Source: Struthio camelus (taxonomy: Eukaryota > Chordata > Aves > Struthioniformes > Struthionidae). From it: DNA of 64,000 bases. Within the stretch, counting starts at the first letter, position 1. Every line of letters begins with the position of its first letter. Under the pieces are notes generated by a model. It did no database searches. It worked only from the letters and a program-made list of their open reading frames with translations, and had not been told where the DNA came from. Below, one piece after another: positions 1-11,700 of the stretch. A program made the translations under genes and the position numbers. The stretch covers positions 6,324,001 to 6,388,000 of the forward strand of contig NC_090951.1 in assembly GCF_040807025.1 (NCBI RefSeq), read 5' to 3'.

Positions 1-2900
1 CTCACTTGCCAAGGGTGAAGCTGTAGGGATTCTTACCCACATCTTTCACCTCTCCTGAAGGTGTCCTTATTAGTAGGCTTGTCTTCTTTCCTTTTTTTCT
101 CATCTAATGAATTTAAGAAATACATGGTACATGAAACAGTTTCAGACACTGGAATTTAACAAATATAAACACAGATATTCCCTCAAAAAGCCTGCAGCCT
201 TGTGCATCCTTTTATGATGTGGAGACTGTGGTATCAATTCATAATGGAAAGCATCAGACATCTTCATTTATATCAGGACACTTTTTCGGTTTTGTCTGCT
301 ATAAATATTTACACACAGCAAATGCTTACATGCTTAGAGCCAGACAAACACTACCATACCTACAGGAACTGTGACTTAGTACATGGGCTGGTAGACATCC
401 ATATATCTCCATCTATCTTTGTTTAGTTCACAGAATAATAAACGTGTAAGTTTAAAAGTCTAATACTGTCTGTTTTTTTTATTGTGCTATATTAGGGACA
501 CTACCCAAGGCTCTTTTCTGAAATACATTGTCAAGAATAAGCTGATTATGAAATCATTAATTCTGACTTTTCCCCTTTAAATAAATGCCCAGTATACTTT
601 TACTGGAAAATAGTATCTTTATGACAAGATGATTTTGAAGGTTTCAGCAGGAATAGAGCAGTCTTAATGTAAAAAGATTGCTAGTAAAATGTGCAGTTTA
701 CTGTACAAAGATCTAACTAGATCTGTTGCTTCTGCTCGGTCACTGAGGATATACATTCCTCTTGTTTCCACCTTTCATTAGCGTTGGGGTAATAAATTTA
801 AAAAATGTTACTAATTTTCTAATATTTTCTGCTGTGGTCTCCTCTTTGGAACTCGCTTTAGATAGTTTTGCTCTGTTAACGGTGTAAGAAGAGCTGGAGG
901 TCTTACATTACAATTAATCTTCAGAGAGTTAGACAATGGCAATCAGGCATTGTTTTGATTCCTACAGATTCCTTTCCTGTCTGCAGATTTAAGTAGCATG
1001 CCATATAATAAAAGTTCATCTTAATAACATTATCCTAATAGCTTTTTGGGCCAGTTTCTGCATCTTCCAGCTGACATCAAAAATTTTAAAGACAATCTTA
1101 TGTTCTGCCTATGTAGCACTGACTGAATCTGACATTTCTGCAGTGCCGGACTGGGTTTAGAATCAGTCTGAGGTCTCAGAATTTCCAGCTAACTGAACAG
1201 AGGCATCTTGTCTGGTCTTTTGTTAAGATTTAAGTTATTTGTAAAGATAAATGCCAAATAACTGAAAGCCATGAATTTTCATTGTATTTACCAATTGCCT
1301 TGACTCCAGGTAATACAGGAGAAAGCAGATGGTGGGTGCCGGGAGCATTAGGCAGAAACATGATGGATCCATAATAGGGAGAGAGGAGTGTCTGCGTGCA
1401 GGGGCTTATCCAAAGTGGCCATTGTCACATGTCCACTTTAACTTTCCAGAACGGGTTTATTTTTAGTAATGAGACTTGCAGGACGATAAAATGGATGTAA
1501 AGGTGAAGTGCATTACAATTACATCAGCTTTGAGATGAAGTTGTGACTCAGTATGTGAATTCAAAAGGTCAGCTTCTACTCTCATTTACGTCTGTGCAGC
1601 TCTTCTGAAGCTGATGAACTATGTGGCGTTAGACTAAGCCACGAGTTTAATAATCATATGTAACTACACGAGTCTGACACTGGCATTTTACATTGACAGT
1701 TTGTAAGCCTTGAATGAGGCATTTGTTCTATATGCATGTATTTTTAAAATACCTTTCTGCACTATTTCACACTGCTGAATAGCTCAGATTTTATGAATTT
1801 TGCTTGAGGAAAAATCTCAGAGAAGTAGCAGATCAGAATTAGGTAATATAACTCCCTGAAGTATACATATATAACAAAAAGAAGTGTTCTGCTGATGAAC
1901 AATGATCTCTGTCTCTGTATCAAATATTATCTTCACCTAACCAGGATATACAGTCCTTATCTACTGTGATGCAATTTGTGTGATTCACAGCATTGTACCA
2001 AGGACACGTAATCTCTAACACAGACATCTCTAAGACAGTCAGCTAAACGGAGTTTGGCTTTGTGGTTGGTTTGTGGGTGGGTTTTGTTTGTTTGTTTGTT
2101 TAAATCAGGATCCAAATAAGCCCACAGTATTAACAAGAAAATACAATTTTAAGTTTACTTCAGTTTGTGACCTTGTGAATCTGCCTTACTGTATGTCTTG
2201 ATGAAGCTCACACACCATTTTATTAGTTAAGCATTAACCATCTCTGTTGGCTCAGAGTGACTGGCCTAAGACTAATAACAGTTAAGACTACAGTGGGAGT
2301 TAAAAAAAACCAAACTGATGCAGCTCATTTTGTAGAGAAGATCATAAAGAGCATCCTATTTAAAGTCTTTTTCTCATGAAATACTTTGACTGGATTTTAA
2401 AGGATTGCTTGTTTTTAATGAAGCTTAAGCAACAGCTAGCGGGACTGGGACTGTATCAACATGTTTTTTTATGCACATATCTCAATTAATGCACTTAGGA
2501 TATCCCAGAATCCCATCCTCTGGCAAGACTTAAGTCTTCATGTCATGTTATAAAATAACCACAGGACTGTTTTTATCAACTGCAAGTGGTCTCAGTGGTA
2601 GTTAATGATTTTAGAAATAAAAACATGCTCATTGTACGCATGCTTTTCATTTTCATATTTTCTGTATGTAAAGAGGTGTTGGTTAGGCAGCGGTTCCTTT
2701 CAAGAGGCAATTTAGATTGCTTATATGGTCACATCCATTTCGGTCTCCTCATTTTTTTACTTGTTCATCTCTCTCCCCCTTTTCTTTCATTTTCCTCCTA
2801 TGATCATTTCACACCCATTTTTCTCATACGCTCTACTGTCTTTCTTTCTTTCCATTCTTAAAATTGTAGGGGCTCCCTCCCTCCTGCGGGTGCTTTCAAC
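1..2900. other. Non-coding stretch upstream of C16orf46, possible GCSH 3' end
   Basis: AT-rich DNA without a convincing coding exon; the short open frames here resemble no family I know. A (GTTT)n run lies near 2083-2101. In the human block the gene before C16orf46 on the same strand is GCSH, so the first few hundred bases could be its 3' untranslated region; that is inference from gene order only. Confidence 0.5.
437..442 (+). terminator. Candidate poly(A) signal (AATAAA), perhaps of GCSH
   Basis: AATAAA is followed about 30 bases later by a T-rich, TG-containing stretch (around 468-485), the usual layout of a cleavage site with its downstream element. Assignment to GCSH is by expected synteny; no GCSH coding sequence is visible in the window. 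Confidence 0.35.
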
Positions 2901-3452
2901 ACATTCCTCAGTTTGTTTCCTTTCAGACTGCCCAAAGCTGACGTTTCTCCCCTTCGCCGTTCCGGGCCGGCCCTGCCGACACCCCCCCGTTGCTGGGCTC
3001 CCGCGTCCTTCCCCAGGCGCCCGCCTCCCGCGGGGGCCAGAGCCCGACACGGGGCTCGGGCTCTCACCCCCACCACGAACCGCAGGACCCCCAGTTCTGG
3101 CAGGACCCCCAGCCAGAACTGCTGCCCAGTTCTTCCCAGGCCAACGTGCCATTTTTTCCCCTCACAAACAGGCATCACTGCCGTTAGCGGTCCTGCTGGT
3201 GGGCAGGAAAGAGGGACGGACTCGTTCCCGGGGGCGCGCTCCCGCAAGGAGGAGGGAGCCCGCCCGTTTGTGAGGGACCGGAAGGAGGCGGCCGCTCACG
3301 GCTGTCCGACGGCGAGCCGAACGCGCTCGTCCGCGGAGGCGACTGCCTGGCGGGCGCTCGCCCCGGCGGCTCTCGAGCCTCGTCCGAGGAGCGGGCCGGG
3401 CCGGGCCGGGCCGGGCCGCAGCGTCGTGCCTCCCACCCCAGCCGCAGCCATC

Positions 3453-3536
3453 ATGGCGCCCCCGCGCACTCCCCCACCCCCCGCGCGGCGCTCTCTTCCG
3501 CCCGGCCCCGCCCCCAGCCGCGCGTTGCCCCGGTAA
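3453..3536 (+). other. Upstream ORF in the C16orf46 leader
   Basis: An ATG with a G at +4 inside the YY1-like site opens a 27-codon proline/arginine-rich frame that stops 59 bases before the C16orf46 start codon at 3596. If transcription starts upstream of 3453, this uORF would be met first by scanning ribosomes. The transcription start is not known, so it may lie outside the mRNA. Confidence 0.3.
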
Positions 3537-3595
3537 CGGCGGGGAGCGGGAGGGCGAGGAGCAGGAGGGCGGCGGGCGCCCCCCCCGCGCCCGCC

Positions 3596-3784
3596 ATGAG
3601 CCCCGCCGGGCGGGGAGCGGCGTCGGGAGAGGGCCCGGGGGGCGCGGCGGCGGCGCGGGCGGGGCTCTGCGGCGGCGGCGAGCAGCGGCCGGTGCGCGCC
3701 CTGCGCCGCCTCAGCGAGCGCGCCGCCGCCGCCGCCGCCGAGGAGGGCCGGGCCGCGGCGCCCGGCGGCGGCTGGCAGGAGGCC
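3596..3784 (+). CDS. C16orf46: C16orf46 coding exon 1
   Basis: Encodes residues 1-63 and ends at a consensus GTAAGT donor beginning at 3785, phase 0. The ATG follows GCC (G at -3). The segment RRLSER...GGGWQEA aligns loosely with the end of the human first coding exon, whose more N-terminal part is not recognisable here. The exact start codon is less certain than the junction. Confidence 0.8.
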
Positions 3785-5792
3785 GTAAGTGTGGCGGCGG
3801 GGGCGAGCGCCGGGTGCTGCCGGCCCGGGCGGGGCGCCCGCGGGGCCGGGGCCGGGCCGGGCTGGGCTCCGTGTCGCGGTGCCCTTGCCCGGTGCCGGCC
3901 GGCCGGCCTCGTCGCCGCGCCGAAGCCTTCCCGGCTCGCTTCAGCTTTTGTTTGAAAAACATCTTTTCCCTCGTAACTCAGGGAGCGGCCGCCACTGGGA
4001 TGGCAGCACAAGAAATGACTTATTTTTCGTCGCCTTAATGGGCGTCTCGATGCGCTACTCTCTCTTTAGACAGCCCATCGCTACTCTCTCTTTAGACAGC
4101 CCATCGCTACTCTCTCTTTAGACAGCCCATCGCTACTCTCTCTTTAGACAGCCCATCGCTACTCTCTCTTTAGACAGCCCATCGCTACTCTCTCTTTAGA
4201 CAGCCCATCGCTACTCTCTCTTTAGACAGCCCATCGCTCGTAAAGTGGTTTTGTTTCAAACAGTGCTCTCGGTACCGGGTAAGACGACGTACCTCACCTT
4301 ACCCGGAAGGTTGTGCTGCAAGGGATAAGCATAATTTTACTAAGGTTTTGATTTGCTGTGTCGGAAAGGTCCAGGCCTTTTTTTTTTTTTTTTTTTGCAG
4401 TAGAGAGAATGTATCACTGTGGAATCATTTTATATAGATTTGGGGATTTCTTTCATACTCAATTTTATACCCATGGTGAAGAAAAGATGCATAAACTTCT
4501 CCAAGACCTTGCAGGATTGCACAGTGTTTACCTGTCACAAACAAATGCACAAGAGGTTAGATTAACCCGTCTCAAACTCTCAGGATAAAACTGAATTTTC
4601 TTGGGGTATTTGGACTTGGTAGAAAACTTGAATAGCACAGTCAGAATAGCATGAGTGTTCAGTTATATCAGCAAAGACTCTCTCCTACTTTTTTTCTGTT
4701 TACAATGCTTCATGTTATCTTACATTTAACATATTTTTCTATCACCAGGTGCAAGGTTGGGGTAAAACTGCTCCATTTGCCAGACTTCAGCTGCAAAAAC
4801 AAGCCAAGAAATCAAAGGCAAATGAAACTGTCAGCAGCTGCCTCTTTTGCTCAGACATGTTGCAGCCTATTGACAAAAGTTTAGGCCAAGAAGTCAAGAC
4901 TAGAAGAAATCAGCCAAAATCTGACGGCAAGTTAGGTGTAGATGCTATAGCTGATTCAGCTTCAGAGGAGATTTCAATCCATTCTAGTAAGCCTAACTGT
5001 TATCTTAAAACAGATGGCGTTAAAACAGAAATACGTCACAGCAAGTTACACTCTGTTCAAACATCCCGAGGTGAAAAGAAGAACCTGCCAATAAAGGAAT
5101 ACTGTATGTGGAACCTAGAAGACGTGAAAAATCCAGAAGCTGTGAGGCATAAAGAGATAAAACCCCAGGGGCTTAATATGCTTGATCCAGATGGCTCTGG
5201 ATCTTTGGCTTCAAAGTCTTCACTACTATTTCCACCCGTGAAGGATGCCACTCCCAATGATACTTCAGACTTTTCTTGCAAAAATAAGAAGGCCGTTATC
5301 TCTCAGAAGATGCTCAATGATACTTCAGTTGAGATTGCTTCCTATAGTCAGGATGCTAAAGTTGTAGAACAGAAGGGTAAAAAAGGAACTGATGTCATCA
5401 ATGACAAAGTGAAGGAAAAAATAGAAATTCATGAACCACCATCTTTTGCGCCAAGCCATACAAAGGTCGCCGTCCTGCAAGAAGATCCTGAGCAGTCACA
5501 CTGGCATTGCGCTCCTGCAGCAAACAAAAATATTGCAACCATCTCTAATCCTACTGCTTTGAAGAAGAACAGTCATCATGCCTGTAAGCAGATTCCACAT
5601 ACGGAAGGAATACAACATACAAAACATTATGATATCCAAGGCTCTTTAACCAACAATGTAAGGAACAGATATGCTGAGGTCAAACAACAAAAAGAAGCAA
5701 AAATGCAGGAGGTCCCACCACTTTCTGGACTATTGCCTTCCTTAATGGTCAGCCGCGTTGCAAGAACTACACTGCCATCTAGACTGACCTAA
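3596..5792 (+). CDS. C16orf46: C16orf46 orthologue, uncharacterised protein (2 coding exons)
   Basis: Spliced CDS 3596-3784 plus 4749-5792 encodes 410 aa, close to the 395 aa of the human protein. The junction falls between codons and rebuilds a conserved motif: GWQEA at the end of exon 1 joins VQGWGKT at the start of exon 2, where human has GWEEA/VQGWGRT. Exon 2 also matches human in EKKNLPIKEY (human EKKSLQIKEF) and in the C-terminal LPSLMVSRV (human LPSLTVSRV). The middle of the protein is Lys/Ser-rich and diverged, apparently disordered; I see no enzyme motif, signal peptide or membrane segment. Function is unknown in all species as far as I know. The N-terminal 63 residues are Ala/Gly/Arg-rich because exon 1 lies in a CpG island. 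The gene converges on ATMIN. Confidence 0.93.
4053..4234 (+). repeat. Perfect 7 x 26 bp tandem array in C16orf46 intron 1
   Basis: Seven identical 26-bp units lie head to tail at 4053, 4079, 4105, 4131, 4157, 4183 and 4209, followed by only CGCT of an eighth. Each unit has a pyrimidine tract (CTACTCTCTCTTTAG) then ACAGCCCAT. I found no mismatch between copies, suggesting recent expansion and probable length polymorphism. On the sense strand of C16orf46 each unit looks like a 3' splice site. Confidence 0.97.
4749..5792 (+). CDS. C16orf46: C16orf46 coding exon 2 (terminal)
   Basis: Begins after the acceptor TATCACCAG and carries residues 64-410, then a TAA stop at 5790-5792. The first codon is GTG (Val) as an internal codon, not an initiator. 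It holds the conserved VQGWGKT, IKEY and C-terminal VSRV blocks. Confidence 0.93.
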   Translation: MQGWGKTAPFARLQLQKQAKKSKANETVSSCLFCSDMLQPIDKSLGQEVKTRRNQPKSDGKLGVDAIADSASEEISIHSSKPNCYLKTDGVKTEIRHSKLHSVQTSRGEKKNLPIKEYCMWNLEDVKNPEAVRHKEIKPQGLNMLDPDGSGSLASKSSLLFPPVKDATPNDTSDFSCKNKKAVISQKMLNDTSVEIASYSQDAKVVEQKGKKGTDVINDKVKEKIEIHEPPSFAPSHTKVAVLQEDPEQSHWHCAPAANKNIATISNPTALKKNSHHACKQIPHTEGIQHTKHYDIQGSLTNNVRNRYAEVKQQKEAKMQEVPPLSGLLPSLMVSRVARTTLPSRLT

Positions 5793-8700
5793 CATTTTTA
5801 TATTGTAATTTAATGCCTTTTGTTTGTCTGTTTGCTGTACAATGAGGGGGGAAAAACCTGAAGATTTCCTTGTGAGCAATCTGGATATATGTAGCCTCTG
5901 TAGATGCTATTAATAGTGTTATAAGCTGCTGATGCCAATTACTTTCACATAGGTTTAGTTTCTTCTTGACTAGTAGATAGCCCATTAGAGCCTTAAATAG
6001 CTTATTCTGGGGATGAACTGCAACCTCTTCATTCAAGGATGGAGTCTGAATGACTAGTGTAGTCTAGCATGGTATTTAGGTATTTGATTCCACTAAGCAC
6101 TGGAGCAATGCCTAACTTTAAGAACATTCTTAAATCCATGCCTACTCAGCAAGGTATTTAAGAATATGCTTACCTTAAGCAGTGATTAAATCCTATTGAA
6201 CTTCACAGACTTTTGCATACATTCTCTGCTAATTTTGTACCTAAAAGAGAAGCAGAAATAACCTGGAAAGCAAACAGCGTTGGGACTGGAAATTATTTAC
6301 AATTATTTGCTCTTACTAGTTTTTAATATACTTTTTTTTTTTTTTAATTCTGGTAATTTATTCTGGTAATTATAATATAATTATTATTATTATTTAATTC
6401 TGGTTTTATTTGCTTGTTTCTCCCAACAAGCATGCAGACTTTGTTTCATCTCATAGTAAATAGAGGGACTTTAGATCAAATTCTGTTTTGTTTTTGTGTT
6501 AACATAACAGCTTTTTACAAATCAGAGAAAAATAAGTCCATAGATAGATAGAATTGATAGATAGATAACTGCAATTGGATTGTAATAGCTTCCTCACGTG
6601 CGCAACAAAGAGCATGCTCCTTAGCCTTCAGGACAGAGATATACGGGAACTTACCCTCTCCCTCTTGATGCCTTGATGGACATTTGGAAGCAATAGGGAA
6701 AGACAGTATCAGTCCAAGACTCCCAATAGCATAAGGTTTTCACTTTAGCCTAAGGTTTCACAATAGCATAAAGTTTTCTTCCCTTCTTTGTCCCCTTTCC
6801 TTTCTCCCTCACTCTTACCCTAAGTTAATGTCCTTGCCTGTCCTGTCCTTCGTATTCGGATACAAGATACATACTCCACAAGAGAAGGGTCCTTCACAAA
6901 TAGCCCCAAAATAAGCATCCAAGTGCATACATACTTGTTTCCTTTCTCCCAGCCCCTAGGAAGAAAATTTAAATGTACATGCGCCCGTGAAATTAATAAC
7001 AATTTCCGTAGTTCGGAAGGAGGGAAGATGGTCTCTTCCATTCAAGCAACTGAATATATTGCTTCTTCAGTGTGAAAACTGAACAATGAACTGCTTTATC
7101 ACCTTAAAGGGAGCAAAGCCAAACATGTTCATTATAGTAACTGCAAATTGCAGCCATTGCAGACAGACGGTAAATTCTTCAAGACTACAGGAAAAAACCT
7201 GAATTCACAGGGAAAACTATAAACTTTATTTCCATGTTTTTCAGTGTTTCATACCAGATAAAGATTTTTGCTAAGATTTTTTGAAACTGTCAAATCTGTT
7301 TTGATTAGAAGGAAGAGTTTTTACTACAAACACACAAGATGATGCTTCCAAGTCATACTTCTGGATTATTGCTACAAGACCTGTGAAATAGGACTCTTTG
7401 GTGTAAGTTCACGAACATGTGTGAAAATAGCTGTAAACTGCAAATTTAGAACTTCTCCAAAGAACTGAAAAATATTCACAGAGGCTATAAAAAAATAATC
7501 ATTTTAACTCGTTTGGTCCAAAAAAGAATGTGAAAACCTGTGTTGAGCTCATTAATGCACTGGCTTAGGGTACAGGTGATTATTTTTTACTGTTGGAAAA
7601 ATCCACTAATGCTTAACATAGACCTGTTATACTTTGTGTTTCAGGTAAAAAGCTTGGGCAGAGATGCTCCTTTCATCTGCTATCAGGTACAAAATAAGTC
7701 CAAAAAATATTGGCAGACGAAATTGTTACTTACATCCTCTCATAAACATGCTTCCAGCAGCTCCTGGAGACTTGGCCCCATCAACTAAAGTTACAAGAGA
7801 TCAATTGAAAACTAACTGCAAGATAGCCTCCAGCAAATCTGCAAGAAATAGCGTTTCCAGGAGGGGAACATCTCTAGCCTATTATAGCAAACCTTTCCAT
7901 TATGCTCCCTTGACTTTAAAAATGGCTTTAAAGAAAGAGATCATGGCAAATTGCATTCTGCTTACATTCTGGGACAAAAATAAGAATTTTCCAAGAAATA
8001 CAATAAAAGGCAAATTGAAAAGCTGACAACTAAAGGCCTAGAACAGAAAAGACTGAATTCACAACACTTCAGTCATCGTAATCCTAATGACGTTATGTGA
8101 CCTTGTAGACACTGGTTCTTCTACCACAGGAAACAACAGCTTCTCATTTACGTTTAGATTCTTCTTTTCAGAATGAAGCCATTCCTATTCAAGGGAAGGC
8201 AATAAACTTAAGTGCTACAGCAGCTGAAAGTGCTTCCTGTATTCCAGGTGCCAAAGCCAAGCAAATCAAAGGGGAATTGTTGACAACACTATAATAATAT
8301 AATGATGGAACACCCAAAAGTTAAATCAGCAACCTCCTTTTTCCCTTTGTTTTAGGTTCAAACTTCCAGAGGACTCATTCCACAGGACTCACTGTCACTG
8401 GCAGCAAATCCCTGAGCCAGATAGAAAATCTGCCTCTATCTTTAATTCCATTGTTTTGACAGAAGACAATCTGCTTGCCAGCATGCAGTTTCTTTAAGTG
8501 AAGGAAATTCGAGATCCAAACGCAAATGAGTCAGGGATGGTTTCATTGCCAACAGAAGAAATAACAGAATTATTCGCAAAATCACAAAAAAGCAGTTCAA
8601 AAAATACACGAGCCTTCACTGATCTCTAAACAGCCATTATCTTTCTCAACAATCAAGACTCAAAATTCTATCTTGCCTTTTAGACTGTCCAGCCACTTCT

Positions 8701-11700
8701 GAAAGTTTCATGAGGCCAATCTGTCAAAGTATTGGACTTTTCGTTCATGGGCCAAATATGCTTATCTGAATAATCCAAAACCTGAAATAACTCTGTCTAA
8801 TCTAAGCAGAACGTCATTCCTGTAACAGGAATAGGACTATTTCATTTCTATAAGGACAGTCAGTATATTATTCATATGACTCTTTCAAAGATGGTTTTAA
8901 ATGCTCTGAACAGGAATTTAGTTTCTAGATACTTAATGCTTCTCTGGAAGCATCCTCCATATTTCGCGACCGCTGTGACTGAATGCTGCCTTATGCGAAT
9001 ATTTACCCAGAGCACAAACCCAGCAGCCTGCTCTACATCAGGGAATGTTGTCTCGAATGTAGCCACTGCAACAGTAGAGATGAACTTCGAGTCACTGAGC
9101 ATCTGCTCACTCACCTACTCCGAATTAATATGGAAGTTGACAAGATTCTTACTCAGGGTAAGAGTAAGAACCAGTATTTTATATCCTCTAAGTAACAGAA
9201 AAAGAATGGGATTAAGCATAGGGACTGCACAGGATAAAAGGGGACAAAGCATCATCCATACTCCAAATCAACCTAGCCCAGCTTTGTTTATATTCACAGT
9301 TGTAAAAATTTTATCAGTTATATAAAATGTTGCAAAACAATACAAACTATTAGATAGGACTGAAGTTTTCTAGTGGGGTGCTTTGAAAACTAATCAGCGT
9401 AATACCATTGAGTTTCTACCTGATGTTACTTATGACTCTAGAGTTCTTGAAAATTAAGGGAGGATGGTTGGTAAGATGGAGGAAGAATACAAAGCAGTCC
9501 TTCCCTCCTGAGGGTCTATTGCAGAGGAAAGGCATCTGTCAGCGACCTGAAACTCTAGAGGTATCCATCTTGCATAAAAGCTAATTAAATATTAACGTTT
9601 TCATTGTGAAAGCCTTGTCTCTCTACGCACGCACTGCTGAGCGCTTTGGGATGGAGCATCAAAGTGCAGCCAGCCTGAATGCTACTAGTCGAAAGAATCC
9701 AGCCCTATCTGTACACATGCAATTCAGTACCAGAGTCTATGCATAGGTTCACTTAAAATGGAGAACCTCCCTAATGGAGGTTTATTTCAGGTTTATGAAA
9801 GATAGAATCAGATTTAACAAGATGCTATTTGTGTTCTAAGTGTAAACTTCCGATAACTCATTGATAAGTAGGACTACATTGCAAAAGAGTGTTTCGCAGT
9901 CTCTGGAGATCAAAGACTGACTTCAGAGTTTTAGATTGCAAGAACTCTACTAATTCCAAAGATACCTAGCTTTCAGAAGATAAGATGTTAAGGAGTGATG
10001 GATGGCCCTTGCTAATAGCCACCGTATACCCTACCCATGCCTCTGTAGGCAGGAGATCACAGCCATTAAAACAGGAGACAAAAAGAGATTGAAGTTGACT
10101 TTATTCCAAAATAGGTATAATTTACAGGAGTAAAGAAGTGCTTCACTGGTGAACAAAATGTCTCAACACTTGTGAATAACTTTCTAGTAGCTTTAATGTA
10201 ACATTTCAGGTTCCAATGGAGGGACATATGAAACAGTATTTTGGCACAAGGTTTTCTTTGCATGCATTAACATAACTAAAAATTTCACAATTATTAAGAC
10301 AACATTCCTTCTTTGGGATTGTCACTTGTAAAATAGGTATAAGAAATGAACAGGTATAAGAAATAGGTATAAGAAATGCTTTTTTCTGTTCATTGCAAGT
10401 TTATTGGCTTAAATAGCAAGACTCAAACACGAACATCCTTTGGAAACTAAATTTCTCCACTAGGTGAAAATCTCAACAGCGATGAGACGAAAAACACCTG
10501 AAGGACATTTCTCAGCCTTATTGAGATTGGCTCACACGTGCTTTGGGAAAGACTCTCCCGTGAGTCTTATTACTCATCCATTCCAAATAACTAAAAGCTT
10601 AAATTAGATCATAATCAGGTGTTCAATTCTGTAAGCTGAAAAATATGGCTATCTTTCGTATCTAGCTTTATTTTATCAGATGCACTTGTAAGTACTGCGT
10701 ACATAGAAGCACGGTCAAGTTAGCTCTGCATGCGAGCGCTTGGAGCATGCATGTAAAGCATTACTCACGGTGAAATGGGAGCTGCAGTTTACATCATCAC
10801 AAGTCATCTATTATATTCCATTGCTGGTTATGTGGAAGATACTGCTTAAAAGACAGTATATGAAAAGGAATCAGAAGTAAAGGACTTGTGTTGTTTAACT
10901 GAAGATCAGCAGCTCCTTCAGGAATTTCCACTATTTCAAGGCTCTCCAATTACGTTTGTCAGTGATGTGGAAGTCGCATACACTAAGACAAACCTAACAT
11001 CAACCTGACTGCAAGGCAATACAGAGTTGAATGACATGGCTCCTTGATTCTGTTCATTGCATAGCAATGACATTTTAAACAAGAAAATTCAGTCATGCTC
11101 TAAGCAGCAAATCCTTCAAACACGCAAACTTAGATTCACATCAACCGTTTAAAAAAAAAAAAAAGTAGAAGTTGCAAGTTTGCACAATGCATTGGAAAAG
11201 CAGCTTCCTACCATTGAACAACCCTAGCCTCATAGTGTTCATATAAAATCATAAATGGAAGCCTGTTTACAGTAGATCTATTCTATTAGAAACACAAGCA
11301 TAGCAGCACCTTATAACAAACATGAACGAAAAAGCTGCAAGGCCCACAATGTTTGCAATGTTTTGGTGTGACTGTATTTGGAACAGTAAATTGTACATTA
11401 AGATCACGTTTTTTAAAAAAAAAAAAAAATCAAAAATAGGTTAAAGCAAAGGAAGCTATACAACCTTAATGATAAAGGCAAATAAATGTTTGGTTCACCT
11501 CTGAGTTGTCATTTCAATAACAAATATTCTTTTGCAAGTTGAGCACCTTATATTGATTCAGTATGCAATTATATTAGTCTTATAATTTACTTACCCAATG
11601 TTTGAAAGGTTATTTAAAAAAAAAAAAAAAGTTAGGTCTGAATCCTGCCAACATATACATATCTTCACTTAGTCCCACCAAAATCAATTCACATCTGACT

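Larger units (their letters stand above)
2920..3960. promoter_or_regulatory. CpG island promoter of C16orf46
   Basis: Base composition changes sharply from AT-rich to very GC- and CpG-rich DNA, with GC boxes, a GGGCC-type short repeat around 3390-3418 and a YY1-like core (ATCATGGCGCC, 3450-3460). It ends just after the first coding exon of C16orf46. No TATA box is evident. The long open frames on both strands here follow from the lack of AT-rich stops and are not taken as genes. Confidence 0.8.

Noticed and set aside
2913-3536. 207-codon frame in the C16orf46 CpG island
   Set aside because: Pro/Arg/Ala-rich translation in a region where all frames on both strands stay open through GC content; only the short uORF within it is worth noting.
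3451-4011. 186-codon minus-strand frame opposite C16orf46 exon 1
   Set aside because: Antisense shadow of the CpG island and of the real exon; low-complexity Ala/Arg/Pro product.
4053-4234. CRISPR array
   Set aside because: The 26-bp units are contiguous with no spacers, in a vertebrate intron; it is a plain tandem repeat.
4358-4588. Exon-like frame in C16orf46 intron 1 (HCGIILYRFGDFFHTQFY), after a long T-run and CAG
   Set aside because: The human junction GWEEA/VQGWG is rebuilt perfectly without it, the donor (GTTAGA) is weak, and no homologue is recalled. A cryptic or alternative exon remains possible.
9764-9782. Small perfect hairpin AACCTCC/GGAGGTT
   Set aside because: A 7-bp stem is expected by chance in a window this long and there is no context for a functional RNA.
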